A stretch of 64,000 nucleotides of DNA from Ryuthela nishihirai (Eukaryota; Arthropoda; Arachnida; Araneae; Heptathelidae), in contig JAWZYU010000007.1 in NCBI GenBank assembly GCA_038380435.1, positions 87,062,334-87,126,333 of the forward strand. The letters run 5' to 3'. The translations under genes and the position numbers were made by a program. Shown here one piece after another: positions 43,614 through 55,097 of the stretch. Position 1 is the first letter of the stretch, and each line of letters opens with the position of its first letter. A model generated the notes under the pieces. The model made no database searches and was not told where the DNA came from. It saw only the letters and a list, made by a program, of their open reading frames with translations.

Positions 43614-44510
43614 CCTGGTACAGCTCTCTGCTGCTGTGCTGCCCAAATGCTTCTTCGGCTTTGTCAGCCAAAGATTATTATCAGCAGCTAACTGATCATT
43701 TACATGTTTATTAAGCTCTCTATAATGTTTTATATTAGGATTAGTATTGATTCAGGACATTCCTGTAGTTCTTTCTTTCTAAAATAAACTCAAGTGTCTT
43801 GTCATTCAGATAAAAATTATGCGTCTTCTGCTTCATTTTTCGTAAAAGAGTACTGTTAGTTTCCAAAAAAACCTATTTTAAGTGGTCACATTTTACGTCA
43901 ACTTGAGTAGCAAGCAAACCACGACTGTCATAATCAGTAAGTAACCTATCATGATATAATTAGGTCTTTCAGAGCTTCATAATTAAAGGTAAATTTTTTA
44001 ACGTTAGCACAACACTTCTTAAATTTAAATCGCAAAACACTTTTAGCAAGATAATGGTCAGATCCAATTTCAGCTTCCCAATATGACTTGGTCTTTCTAA
44101 CAGAAGTAGTCCATTTGCTGTTAACTAATACATAATCTATAACATTCTTATGCAGCCCATGAGGTGAAACCCACGTGTACTTATGTATGTCGCTGTGTTT
44201 GTAAAAAGTGTTACTTATTCTGAAGCCATCGAGTTTAACATTGGCATTGACGTCACCTAGAACAAGGGTAATATCTCATTTCTTCACAAGTCTGTAAAAC
44301 CTTTTTTCTCATCCTCATCGGCATTATCATTGGAGGCATAACAGTAGATAAGATTGAAGTCCTTAACGCTTGTCTGTAATTTTGCTGTAAACAACCTTTC
44401 ATTAATGCACTCTTATCCTAGAAGAGCATCACTAGCGTGTCTGCTGAGAAGCAGACCCATGCCTTGGTGCTGTTTATGTCTTTCGTCCCCAAAAACAGAT
44501 ATTTAAGATA
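43614..44510 (-). mobile_element. RTE-like LINE fragment A (endonuclease region), decayed
   Basis: Minus-strand homology to 62212-63220 of fragment C, from CTGGTACAGCTCTCTGCTG at the low end to GAGAAGCAGACCCATG and a little beyond. It covers the C-terminal part of the endonuclease domain and the start of the RT linker. Frames are broken throughout, and a deletion of ~90 bp near 44240 removes the region with the GDF catalytic motif's neighbours. No RT is present. Confidence 0.75.
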
Positions 44511-45498
44511 TTCACGGTGAATCCAAATAACTTTTGAAAGAGGTACTAGATTAAATGAATGATTTTCAGTAAATTTGGTATAGAAGGTATCGAAAAACCT
44601 AAGTGCGGAAGAGTAAACAAACCCCTCTGTTGGAAACACGAAACAATGGAAATATCACTTCCTTTCGATTCTGCAAACAATGCATTCTCAATCGTCACTG
44701 TCAGATGTAATTCGCCTATTATTGAAATCGTCCGACGCTTTTATCGCTGTTCCATTTGTCCCGTTAGCTATTAAAATACGGCGAAGAAGTCATCCTCTTT
44801 TGAGGGTTTGTAGTTATCAGAGCTTTGCCTATCGCGAACAGATTGGAGTATAATAAGCAGCCATAGGCAAGGCTTATGCCGGTTGAGAAATACCGTCGGC
44901 CTGTCCTTCTGTAACCCACAACTCTTCTGCTCGAAAAGTATCACCTAAATCAAGTTAAATAATATTCGTGAAGTGTTTGCGGTTCTTTTATATTTTCCTT
45001 CAGGTAAGTAACTTTGTAGTGAATAATTAGTTTAGAGTAGAGGTAATCTAATTCTATACTTTTTAGCCTAAGAGCTATGAAATTTCGGTCGGTTTCGAAC
45101 CGACAAATAGTATGCAGCTCATTATTCTGATTATGGGATATAAAATTGATAGTTAACGGCTATTTGTCGGTGTCGACCACTTTATTTTGGCTAGTAATAC
45201 GGAGATTATTCATTTCCTATGTTTTTCAGGTACCCTACCGAACTGCTACAAAATTTCCTAGTTATGTCAGTGAGAAACCTTACATGGAAGTTCTAAAATA
45301 TGCATGTAATGGAAAAATGTCACTGATGATAAATTAAAGATCATAATCAAATATTTTTTAAATAACGGTTTTAAAAAATATTGTTTTAGTATTTAAATGG
45401 TTGCGGAAGCTGGAATGGTTAAAAATAATCTTCAGTGATATGCCAGTGAGAAAGTGGAATTATTATTTCAGCAGGTAAATTAGAATTACAAATGATAA

Positions 45499-46497
45499 CG
45501 CGAAAACACGGACGTGACGTCATCTCTGGTGTGTCCAAGTGTTGCCACCATAATTTTTATAAGATCTTTCAAAACCAAAGTGTATAAATGAAAATACTTC
45601 TAATCCTAAAATATTAACTGGTAGTTATTTCTTTTTTTAATTTCGGTATATATTTTTATAATATTCTGAAATATTTAAATAAAATCTCAATAAGTAAATT
45701 GTTTTCAATGTTATTAAAATAAATTAACTTTAACGTATCTTAAACCAATGAAAGGAATTGCTTGTTTAGGCATATTTATTTTCGCTCTTTTTGTTGAAGG
45801 CTATCCAGACAGGTGGCTTTCACAGTACGCGTTTCCCTGTGGTGTCCAACTAGAAATTCCTAGATGGAGGCTAGGTGTGAATCTCTTACGAATGTCATAG
45901 GCAACTTTGTCCTTAGGGGATAAAGAACGCTCTTTCCTGTGTTCCCAAAGGACAAACCTGTGGTTTAATCTAAGGCTTCTATTACATATTTCGCTGTATC
46001 GCGAAAACACGGACGTGACGTCATCTCTGGTATATCCAAGTGTTGCCACCATAATTTCTATAAGACATTTCATAAGCAAAGTGTATAAATTAAAATACTT
46101 CTAATCCTAAAATATTAGCTGGTAGTTATTCTTTTTTTAATTTTGGTAAATATTTTTATAATATTCTGAAATATTTAAATAAAATCTTAATAAGGAAATT
46201 ATTTTGAATATTATTAAAATAAATTAACTTTAACTTATCTTAAACCAATGAAAGAAATTGCTTGTTTAGGCATATTTATTTTCGCTCCTTTTGTTGAAGG
46301 CTATCCAGACAGGTGGCTTTCACAGTACGCGTTTCCCTGTGGTGTCCAACTAGAAATTCCTAGATGGAGGCTAGGTGTGAATCTCTTACGTATGTCATAG
46401 GCAACTTTGTCCTTAGGGGTAAAGAACGCTTTTTCCTCTGTTACCAAAGAACAAACCTGTGGTTTAATCTAAGGCTCCTATTACACATTTCGCTGTA
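45499..46497. repeat. Tandem duplication, period 501 bp
   Basis: CGCGAAAACACGGACGTGACGTCATC begins at 45499 and again at 46000. Both copies run through GTTGCCACCATAATTT, AGGCATATTTATTTTCGCTC, GGCTATCCAGACAGGTGGCT to TTTCGCTGTA, the second ending at 46497. Identity is high, with scattered substitutions and small indels. The first ~80 bp are related to repeat X at 43085-43165 in inverse orientation. Confidence 0.9.
45800..46003 (-). CDS. Unassigned short coding-like segment repeated in the 501-bp duplication
   Basis: On the minus strand both duplicate copies read a stop-free C-terminal segment that includes SLRLNHRFVLW, then KDKVAYDIRKRFTPSLHLGI and SSWTPQGNAYCESHLSG before a stop. The second copy (about 46300-46500) has a TAA after FVLW and a frameshift but keeps the last 40 residues. 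It looks like protein sequence rather than noise, yet I recognise no family. Likely the tail of an unidentified element. Confidence 0.3.
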
Positions 46498-47289
46498 CTG
46501 TACATTACCTTCTTCTTAGCTCCGAAAAATACGTTTCCGTGTAGTGGGTAAATCATATTTTTAACGTCAAGTTGACATTTCTTGAGGTCATTACGTCACC
46601 CTATAAGCTCGATATATCTGTTGCGAATATCAAATGTTGGTTTCAAAGTTCGTCCACGATAATTGGCAAATAGATCTGAAAGCCTGTACATAAAAAACCC
46701 CATTTGATCATTTACGATATAGAAATATTTCTACTCATACAGTAACGACAAATAGCAAAATGAAGAAATCAAAAATTAAGCAAAGAATTTTTTTTCCTCG
46801 GACAACCATTAGTTCTATAAAATCCGAGCCGAAATGAAAGGGGTCGTTAGTGGTCGACAGCGACAAATAGCGTTTAACTATAAAATTTATATCCCATAAT
46901 CAGAATAATGTGCTGTATAGTAGTTCTCGGTTGAAATTTCATAACTCTCATGCTAAAAAGTGGAAAATTAGATTACCTCTACTGTAAATTAATTATTCAC
47001 TACAAAGATACTTACCTGAAGGAATTTATAAACGAACCACAAACACTTTATGAATATTATTAAACTTGATTCACCTGATATTTCTTCGAGCAGCAGAATG
47101 GTGGTTTAGAGAAGGACATAGGGAATACAGTCCGTGTGTATTTTTTAATCGCATAGACCTTGCCAATGGTTGCTTATTACACTGTAATGTGTTCCCGGCA
47201 CGCAAAGCTCCGAAAATCTCAAAAAAAAACCCCTCAAATTATATCAATTCTTCGTCATATCTATACGCTAACGCTATTCGCCATTCTAT

Positions 47290-48623
47290 AATTATTCATA
47301 CGGGCAACATGGCCAAACCAACGGAGTATCTCTGCACAATATGCTGCTTAAAGGAGGTTGCCAACTCCTTTGCCTAACCTCATCAATAGTCACAAAGTTG
47401 AACCACCTAATGCCCAAGATACTGCGTAAGCATCTGGAATCAAAGGCATCTAGTTTCCTGTTATCTTGTTTACAAAGTGTCCAAGTTTCACTACCATAAC
47501 TAATCCTAGAAAGAACCAAACTATTATACAGTCTAAGTTTAGTCTTTTGGTGTATACGCCTATTTCTCCACACTCTCCATAGATTATTAAAAGTCCCGGC
47601 AGCAATCCCTATTCGTCTGTTAATCTCATGCCGCACATCACCATTATCTGTTACATAGCTCCCAAGATAATGAAACTGTGACACCTGCTCAAGACTGCAA
47701 CCATTCAGATTAACTGAATCACAGTCTGCTTGACCAATTTTCATCACTTTAGTTTTCTCTCTGTTTATAACCAAACCTACTCTACTACCAGTTTCCTCAA
47801 CAGCTCGAAGGAAAGAGTTCATCTCATCAACACCATTTGCCAAAAGGGCTAAATCATCAGCATAATCTAAATCAGAAATCTTAGTATCTTCAGCCCATTT
47901 AAGGCCAAAATCTTTCCTTTGAAGTGAATTTCGCATATCATAATCAATAACCAAGCTAAAGAGAAAAGGAGACAAAATGCACCCTTGTCGAATACCAGAA
48001 GTAATGCTAAACCAAATTGTTACAAGCCTTACCAACTCTCACACACGACTCAGTGTTATTATAGAGAGCTTCATTATGTTAACTAACTTGTCAGGTATAC
48101 CATATGATCTCCCAATCAACCACAAATTATGACGATCAACAGAGTCGAAAGCCTTTTTGAAATCAACAAAGCTAGCAACCAGAGGTTTCGGAAATTCTAA
48201 ACATTTCTCAAGAATATGCCTAAATGAAAATATCTGATCCACACATCCCCTACCACTTCTGAATCCACATTGCTCATCACGCAATTGACTGTCAAACAGA
48301 TTCTTAATTCTATTTAGCACAATCATGGAAAGAACTTTAACTGGAACAGAGAGTAGGCTGATACCCGTATAGTTATCACAAGAACTGCGATCACCTTTTT
48401 TGAAAATAGGGATAACAATAGCTCTGGTAAAATACTTAGGAACCATGCCTTTATCATAAAAGATATTCAGAATTTCATTCATCCAAGTGGTAACCAAAAC
48501 ATTCCCAGCTCTAAGCATTTCCGTAGTAATTTCATCTACCCCTGGGGATTTATGTAGTTTAAGTTTAGAAACAGCCAAAATAACTTCAGATTGTGTTATA
48601 GGGCCAACATTAAAGCCACCATT
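47290..48623 (-). mobile_element. RTE-like LINE fragment B (reverse transcriptase), 5'-truncated
   Basis: Minus strand from GPITQSEVILAVSKLKLHKS (~48615) through the RT to its C-terminus. Motifs in order: KSPGVDEITTEML, AIVIPIFKKGDRSSCDNYTG, DEQCGFRSGRGCVDQIF, FVDFKKAFDSVDRH (first catalytic D), TSGIRQGCILSPFLFSLVID, KISDLDYADDLALLA (YADD), FHYLGSYVTDNGDVRHEINR, and ISYGSETWTL. A frameshift and stop near 48036 split it into two ORFs (48039-48578 and 47292-48035). The final WFGHVARM-type region is frameshifted at ~47310 and runs into the inverted-repeat arm. No endonuclease. Confidence 0.85.
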
Positions 48624-48717
48624 TTAGAATTAATGGGAATTAAATAATAATTTTAGGTGTGGCCTTTCTTTTAACATTCAATTTACCTGCAATTTTGATT
48701 TACCTTGATCATTATTA

Positions 48718-49027
48718 ATAAAAAAAATTTTAAACTAAGAACAGGAGCAACCACACTTAATAACTACTTATATTCAATTAATAAGATTGCGACTCCAAAT
48801 TACACTGTTTATGATGTTTTGGAAACTATTAATCATGTAATATTAAACTGTCCAAAATATGTTTTGTCACGTCAAACTTTTTTGAAGAATTAGAATCACT
48901 TGGTATTAACAAATTTACAATCTTTAATATTCTAAATTATTCAAATTTAAATATAAGGAAAAACGTTTTCGCTCTAGTTGAACAATTTCTTCAATATGCT
49001 GAATTATGGAAAAAAAATATATAATTT
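48718..49027 (+). pseudogene. C-terminal tail of an I/R1-like LINE ORF2
   Basis: The plus-strand frame LRTGATTLNNYLYSINKIAT, ETINHVILNCPKYVLSRQTF, then (after a one-base shift at ~48885) FEELESLGINKFTIFNILNY and QFLQYAELWKK-stop resembles the zinc-binding tail after RT in many LINEs. The first Cys pair is lost (NYTVYD), but the H and second C of HVILNCP remain. No upstream RT is attached. Confidence 0.6.
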
Positions 49028-49846
49028 TAAAGATTAACTGCATTCCAACAATTATTTTATTCTCGCAACCCTTCATCACTCTTTATCACATCTTACAAAT
49101 ATTCCTGTTTTTTGATTGGAGCTTTGAGTAAACCAGAATCGGATGTCTCAGTGAGCTGTTAAGTTTTACGATACGTAACGTTTCTATATCAATGAAATAT
49201 ATACCACTGTGTATCTACAATTGTTTCTTTTTTAAGCACAACATGATTTTCCACATATACCTTCATTTCCACACTTAAGAAATACCTAGTTACCTTGAAT
49301 AAGTTCCTCTAATACATTTGATTAATTTTTTACCAACTCTACCTGGTTTTTCAAATAGGGTTTAATGGGGGGGGGGGAGTTAATTCGGAGAGGCAATAAA
49401 AAGTTTAACCTGCAACATCAATTTTTTCCCCCATATCTTTCATTATATTTTCATTTCTATGGAGCCTAATCAAATGACACCCAATTAGTGCATATTTTCG
49501 TATCTTCCAATCTCATAATTATCTTAACATTACCTTCACTAATCACAATTCCATATCCTATCATGAACAACTTAGAAAGACACACACACACACACTTCTA
49601 TTCCTTAAAACATTCTACATTAAAATACTAAACTGTAACTTTCAGATATAGTGAAGAAATCTTTCACAAGTCACATTAGCATTTACATTTGACTGGTTGC
49701 ATACATGTGAAATTGAAGAATGCCTACATAACATTCAACTACAATGATGGATTATTCCCCCTCCCCATTTCTACAGTACAATTGTATTCCACATTTGTAA
49801 CGAACACATGAAAATGTTAAAATATTAATACTTTCACCAAAAAAAA
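49028..49846. other. No gene seen; microsatellite
   Basis: AT-rich with a G run at 49369-49378 and an AC dinucleotide repeat at about 49580-49596. No ORF of note. Confidence 0.4.
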
Positions 49847-50045
49847 ATGGCCATCCTGTGGCCAAGTGGTTAGCACACTCGGATACTGATATAGGCAACC
49901 TGGTTTCTAGCCCCAGATAAGATGTGTGTGCCTGTGTGTCGTTTTTCTGCTGAGGTCCTGACATCTTCTCAAACCTACTGTGGCATACAAACTGACAGGC
50001 TCTTGTCAGACATCTGTGGCAAGTACTTGCGTGAGGGGGTATTGA
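49847..50045 (+). repeat. tRNA-derived SINE (family 1), plus strand, with target duplication
   Basis: Box A is CTGTGGCCAAGTGGTTAGCA. Box B is altered (CCTGGTTTCTAGCCCC). The body and GAGGGGGTATTGATTTTTATT end are typical. Flanks TTTCACCAAAAA at ~49833 and TTTCACCAGAAA at ~50057 form a target-site duplication with one mismatch. Confidence 0.8.
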
Positions 50046-50099
50046 TTTTTATTATTTTCACCAGAAATTCTTGTTGACAAAACTATATGTCACCATTAG

Positions 50100-50300
50100 T
50101 TTATTGGCCGAGTGGTTAGCGTGCTTGACTGCTGATCTAACGGAACTGGGTTCGAGCCTCAGGTAAGGCATGGCTGTTTGTGTCGTTTTTCTGCTGAGGT
50201 CCTGCCATCCTCTCAGACCTTCTACTATGGCATGTAAACTGATAGGCTCCTGTCACAACTCTGTGGCAAGCAGCTGCTTGAGGGTGTATTTATTTATTTA
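50100..50300 (+). repeat. tRNA-derived SINE (family 1), plus strand
   Basis: ATTGGCCGAGTGGTTAGCGT (box A) and CTGGGTTCGAGCCTCAGG (box B) are both well kept. The body is GAGGTCCTGCCATCCTCTCA and the end is GAGGGTGTATTTATTTATTT. It lies ~55 bp after the previous SINE in the same orientation. Confidence 0.85.
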
Positions 50301-50624
50301 TTTTATTATGTAATAGACTAATACTTCATTTCACAAGTTCTCTTACCCATTCATCTTCATTAATCCATAGCACATTACTCAATTAATCATTCACTTTAAA
50401 AACAAATACAATTTACAACAAATTCAATTTTTTTTAGATCTCTCTAAACTGATTCATTCTACAACTACATCCTTAAAACAGTAATTAGACTAAGACACAG
50501 TGAAGATATTATCTCACTCACAAAATACCTGTGATTTCTACCACTTCAAACAACCATTGACTAAAGTAAATTTCTTTACATTTACTCAAATAGTGGTTGA
50601 ATTTCATATGAACTTCATTCCATA

Positions 50625-50765
50625 AACAACCTGCTCCACGAGAAGGCGGGGTCGGACATTAGGTGCTAGACGTGGCCCGTTCTGTGCATCATCACTAGGG
50701 ATCGGTACACAGTTCTCCTTCCAGTTTACGCCTAGCTACCATTTACAGGTCAGCTACCATTTATA
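50625..50765 (+). repeat. RTE 5' region fragment with a short tandem duplication
   Basis: CTGCTCCACGAGAAGGCGGGG followed by GGACATTAGGTGCTAG matches 63944-64000 (CTGCACCACGAGAAGGCGGG, GGACATTAGGTGCTAA), beyond the 5' end of RTE fragment C. Next to it CAGCTACCATTTACAGGT is repeated as CAGCTACCATTTATAGGT. Confidence 0.5.
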
Positions 50766-52600
50766 GGTCCTCGATAATAGTTTTTTCTTTTTTCTTTTCC
50801 AGTTCAATTGCATTTTTTATCACACACAAGTTAACTATGCTGTGTATGTCCATGCTTGCCTGCAATATTGATTAAATTCTATTATTTCTACAGTTTTCTC
50901 TTCCTGTGTGAACAGAACAATCGTTAATACTAAGTAACACTCTTGAAAAATATCAGTGTGAATGAATTTATCTAATATCTGTTACCATTCACACTTAATG
51001 ACCCATTTCTACCAGTATTTTGTGCATTACACTACTGGATTCCAGAATGTTCAGAAGAAAACAAACAAGATCAATATTGAAATTCTGACATTTGGAAACA
51101 CTACATCAGTTATTCAACGTATGGTTCAGAAATCTTCACTCATTACCAATGAGACTTTATTATCTAATTTATATCTTTCTATTTCTTATATCTCCTAAAA
51201 CTTTTCTCTTTCACTATGTATACATACAGCGCCACGACTCATGAAGTGGTGTTTTCAAATGTAGCTTAAAACAATTTAGATTTCACTAAGGAAATATTTG
51301 GTTCAAATATATCTATAACTTCACCAATGTGATGTCCACTACAAAAAATAATTACCACCACCATCTTTTTCCCTTTTACATTTCCCTAACAGTATTCTTC
51401 ATACGTCACAGAGTCATATCTGAGACACTAATACTCATGTAAAAAGAAAACGAAACAGTTTGGTTTCGTATAAATGTTAAGTGTGAGTATCATTCCCGAA
51501 TGCACGCAACAAAAATTCTACTGATTGAAACTGCAACAGTTTTATATTTACATGTAGGTGAGTCGTTGTGCACAGAGGTAACTTCAATCCGAAGAAAGAT
51601 ACATCATTCAAAATTTATAGATTCTATAAGTGATTTATTATTCCAAAATTTCAATGCTATGTAGTGTGAAAACCCAAAGAATAATATCTGGTGTACTAAT
51701 CAATGTATTACCATTCAGAACATAATTTTTTTTCTCATTATACATGCTACATTCTACTAAACATCCTGTGATCCTACTCGGATGCATTACAAGAACTATA
51801 AACATTCCCAAAATAACGAAGAAAAAAGAAAAACACTAGTCTCGGATAAATGTGAACAGTGCACGACCAATGACTACATTACCAAACAAGTAGCATTTCT
51901 GCTTCGTAACAGACATGTCATATATTTCCAAAATGGTTTAGAAGACACCCGAAATAATTTCCCTTCTCTTATCCTTTCGACTATTCTCAAATCCTCCCAC
52001 TCCCATTCCATTCCATTTCCAACTGCACGCCCGCGCGAACACACACACACACATATATATATATATGCATGTTGCTGTTTATGAATAATTTTCTGTATTT
52101 CAAAAATGTAGTTTCATAGAGAACATAACATAAACCAAGAGAAAAATTACGGTTCTAATTTATCTACTACACTTATAAGAGTAATGTAGGTATGAGAAAA
52201 CCGTTCACCACGTATGTTAATGACTTTTTATTTTAATGCTGTACATATCTTAAAATACGACCCTCAATGAATAGATTCCAAGCGTATATGTCATGGCCTG
52301 TATTTAAAAAAAATTTATATATCATTTTATTATTTTGTACTTAATTAGAGTGACTGTAATTGGTGGTATGTCGAATTGCAGGAGTGTGCAGTACGCACTG
52401 TTTTCAGAAAAGTAGTCTTTTGTTTTTGGAACACAGGCTCCCTTTTTTATTCCAATAGAACTACGACATATAGAAATATCAAGCTTTTCATTTAAATTAT
52501 TCAACAATAATAACCACTGGAAAAAATTTATAAAGTAGTCTAAGAAACACAAATTACAGGTGAGAAACGAACACAACCGAAATTGCATGTTGCAGCTTAC
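50766..52600. other. No gene seen; microsatellite
   Basis: AT-rich DNA. A compound AC/AT microsatellite lies at 52039-52066. ORFs at 50962-51198 and 51782-52084 have no recognisable content. Confidence 0.4.
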
Positions 52601-52612
52601 TGAGAGGTCCGA

Positions 52613-54130
52613 TTGAGAAGTTTGAGACGTCGCGAAAAAGCCGCTTTCCTTCCATCATTCTGTTGTGGAAGTTGTTTTTTGGCGCGTAGAAGTTGTGGCG
52701 AGTGGTTGTATGATTTGTGCTCCGTTTGTATTCCAGTTTTCTGGTTGTTTAACGAGGAGATAGATCAACACAGAATGGCGAACGAAAAGAAAAAAAAACT
52801 CACCTACTTCTCCCATCAAAATCAGAATAAAGAAATCAACAGACTACAGCTCCAGAAAGATGTCAAGTAAAACTGAACAGGAAAAGAACAATTCAGTGTT
52901 TGAAGACGACCTTAAATTATCTTCTGAGTCGGATATATCACCAACTAAGTCCATCGAAGATAACATAGAAATGGATAATCCTCCTAAAACAGATATTAAA
53001 GATACAAATAAACAATTGGATAACAAGAATGAAAAGGTAATATCAGATAATGCATTAACATTAGAGAATAAAAATTACCTTAACTCAACTAATAAAGGTA
53101 TAACGGAACAAAATAGTAATATAAAAGTTGGTGAAAATAATCTAAAACATGTAATTCCTACTTCATTAGACTCTTATAATAACAAAGATTCTGAATTGAT
53201 TTCTGAAAGTTTAAAAAATAAGGATGAACTAGCTCTTGTAATAACAGGCACTAATGATGATATTAGAGGTCTGGATATCAGAAAAGTAACAACATTCTTT
53301 TATAAACTTTTGGGAGAACCTATCCCAGGAAAATTCATTTCTTTTGGAAGATTATTATTATTTCCAAGAAATAGGGATCAGTATGATAATATTATGAAAC
53401 TAAAAACATTACTAGACTGTCCTATTGAGGTCAACATTCCTGAATTCAGAAAATCTGTTCTTGGATCTATTATTGGAGTCCCTACTTCATTGAAAGATGA
53501 CGATATTTTAGAGTTATTAGAACAGAAACTCAGTATAAGGAGAATTACGATAAAATTATATTACGATAAAAAAAATCGAAGATAATTCTGAAACATTATG
53601 CTCACCAACTAATAAAGTAATTATAGAATTTGAAGGAATTTCACTACCCGATTATGTATATGTAGGCTTCCGAAGATTCAGAGTAAAGAAATATAATATA
53701 CCTCCAAATTTATGTCTTAGATGTTATGTCTTCAGACATTCGATATCAAATTGTAGAGGTAAATTGACCTGTAAAAAATGTGGAGGGAGACACCACTACA
53801 AACAATGTGTGGCCAAAGGATTCAGATGTCCAAATTGCAAAGGTCCCCATCCAGCTACATGGTCAGGATGTCAATCAAGAATTATCGCATGTAAAGCAAA
53901 ATCAATACAATTAGAGGAAGGAATTAATTGGCAACAAGCCTTAGTCAAAGCCAAATTATTTATCCATAACTATTCTTCCAACGAGAAATTACTTATTAAG
54001 AATCATTTTGATACAGAACAGCGTGGATGGATGGATGGATAACTTCCCTCAAAATGAATATTCTGGAGTAGTAAGTCTACTCCAACTCATTCAGGTCCTT
54101 GTAGGTGTGGAAAAAAAAGAAAAAAAAAGG
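52613..54130 (+). mobile_element. I-like LINE fragment: 5' region and gag (ORF1), plus strand
   Basis: A 5' leader (52613-52859) precedes a gag ORF; ORF2 is missing. After the gag, the sequence changes near 54130 to the GT- and T-rich strand of an element lying in the opposite direction. Confidence 0.7.
52860..54042 (+). pseudogene. I-like gag protein, one frameshift
   Basis: ATG at 52860 opens MSSKTEQEKNNSVFEDD. The first ~150 residues are polar and low-complexity. From ~53270 a folded domain begins (GLDIRKVTTFFYKLLGEPIP, SFGRLLLFPRNRDQYDNIMK). At 53567-53575 an A run causes a frameshift. The continued frame holds three zinc knuckles: CLRCYVFRHSISNC (~53719), CKKCGGRHHYKQC (~53770) and CPNCKGPHPATWSGC (~53827). 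All three look competent. This is the nucleic-acid-binding ORF1 of a Jockey/I-type LINE. The end at 54042 is altered by a GGAT-unit slip (TGGATGGATGGATGG). Total about 395 aa. Confidence 0.75.
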
Positions 54131-54689
54131 CATGGATAATATATAAGTGTTTTATTGGTGGTGATGAGAATTGAGTAGTTGTTGTTAAATCTTCGTGTTG
54201 TTTAGTGGTGTTATTGTATTTTGTAATTAAACCTTCATGTTGTCTCTGTGGTATGTGTGAGAAATTTAAGAGTTGGAAAATTTGGTATGTTATCAGTATT
54301 TTTGAATAAGCTTCATGTTGTTGGTGTTGTAGCTAGAGTAAGTAAGACTACTTGTTATTTTAAACCCCTTTTTGTTTTTTATATATTGATATCTTTTTTT
54401 TCTTGGATTTTTTTCTTGGATCTCCCTCCCTTGGGAAAGAGGAGAGAGAGAAAAAAGAATTTGTGTATTTTTTTAGATAGGTTTTTTTTTGTCAAAAAAG
54501 ATTTTTTTTTTTAAACTCATTCCCTGGCAAGGAGAGGAGAGTTTTATTTTTTGTTTTAATTAATTTTTTTGAGAATTAACTATGATTAGTTAAGCATTTT
54601 TTAATTATTATTTTTTTCCTTTCTTTTATGAATTTTTCTTATTTAATTTTGAAATGTTTTTTTTTTTAGAAATTTTTTTTTGGTAAGTT

Positions 54690-55097
54690 TTAGATTATAT
54701 TGAAGAGTTCACAGTCTCTAAAGAATTTTATTAGTAGTTTGAGGATTTTTTTGTTGATTGTTTGGTTTTTGTGCTCTAGTATATTTGAAAAGTTAAATAC
54801 TGTAATATTATGTTTTGTAAGGTTTGAGTAGTAGGTGTCTCTTTGGGCATTGAAATGTTGGCACTCAAAGATTATGTGTTCTATGGTGTGTGGGGAATTA
54901 CAGAATTTGCAGTTGGGGGATGAGATTTTATTGTATGTGTAGAGTGTAGTATTTGTTAGTGCCCAATTGGTTCTGATTTTAGCTATTAAACTCCTTTCAG
55001 CTTTGGTTAAGCCATAATCTTTAAATTTTTGTATGTTGTGATTAATCATGAATCTGTGAGTGGGTTGCATTTGTTTGAAAATATTGTTGTATATCAT
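54690..55097 (-). pseudogene. C-terminal zinc-binding tail of the I-like ORF2
   Basis: MQPTHRFMINHNIQKFKDYG, then TKAERSLIAKIRTNWALTN and CKFCNSPHTIEHIIFECQHF (Cys-Cys-His-Cys arrangement). It continues the RNase H ORF after a one-base shift and ends ELFNII-stop at 54690. Confidence 0.75.

Larger units (their letters stand above)
44760..47270. repeat. Long inverted repeat (~430-bp arms) around a 1.65-kb core
   Basis: Arms 44760-45190 and 46840-47270 are inverted relatives. Matched strings include CAGAGCTTTGCC/CGGAGCTTTGCG, ATAATAAGCAGCCATAGGCAAGG/GTAATAAGCAACCATTGGCAAGG, TTCCTTCAGGTAAGTA, GTAGTGAATAATTA, and TTATTCTGATTATGGGATAT. The outer part of the right arm reads as the end of an RTE ORF2, so the arms may be two RTE 3' ends lying tail to tail. 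A foldback element is the alternative. The core holds one unit of the ~190-bp repeat and the 501-bp duplication. Confidence 0.7.

Noticed and set aside
44760..47270. Simple DNA transposon with TIRs and a transposase
   Set aside because: No transposase is encoded in the core, and the right arm includes LINE ORF2 sequence, so a plain TIR transposon is not the best reading.
49580..49596. Telomere-type repeats near microsatellites
   Set aside because: Only short AC and AT runs are present; no TTAGG or TTAGGG tandem is seen anywhere in the window.
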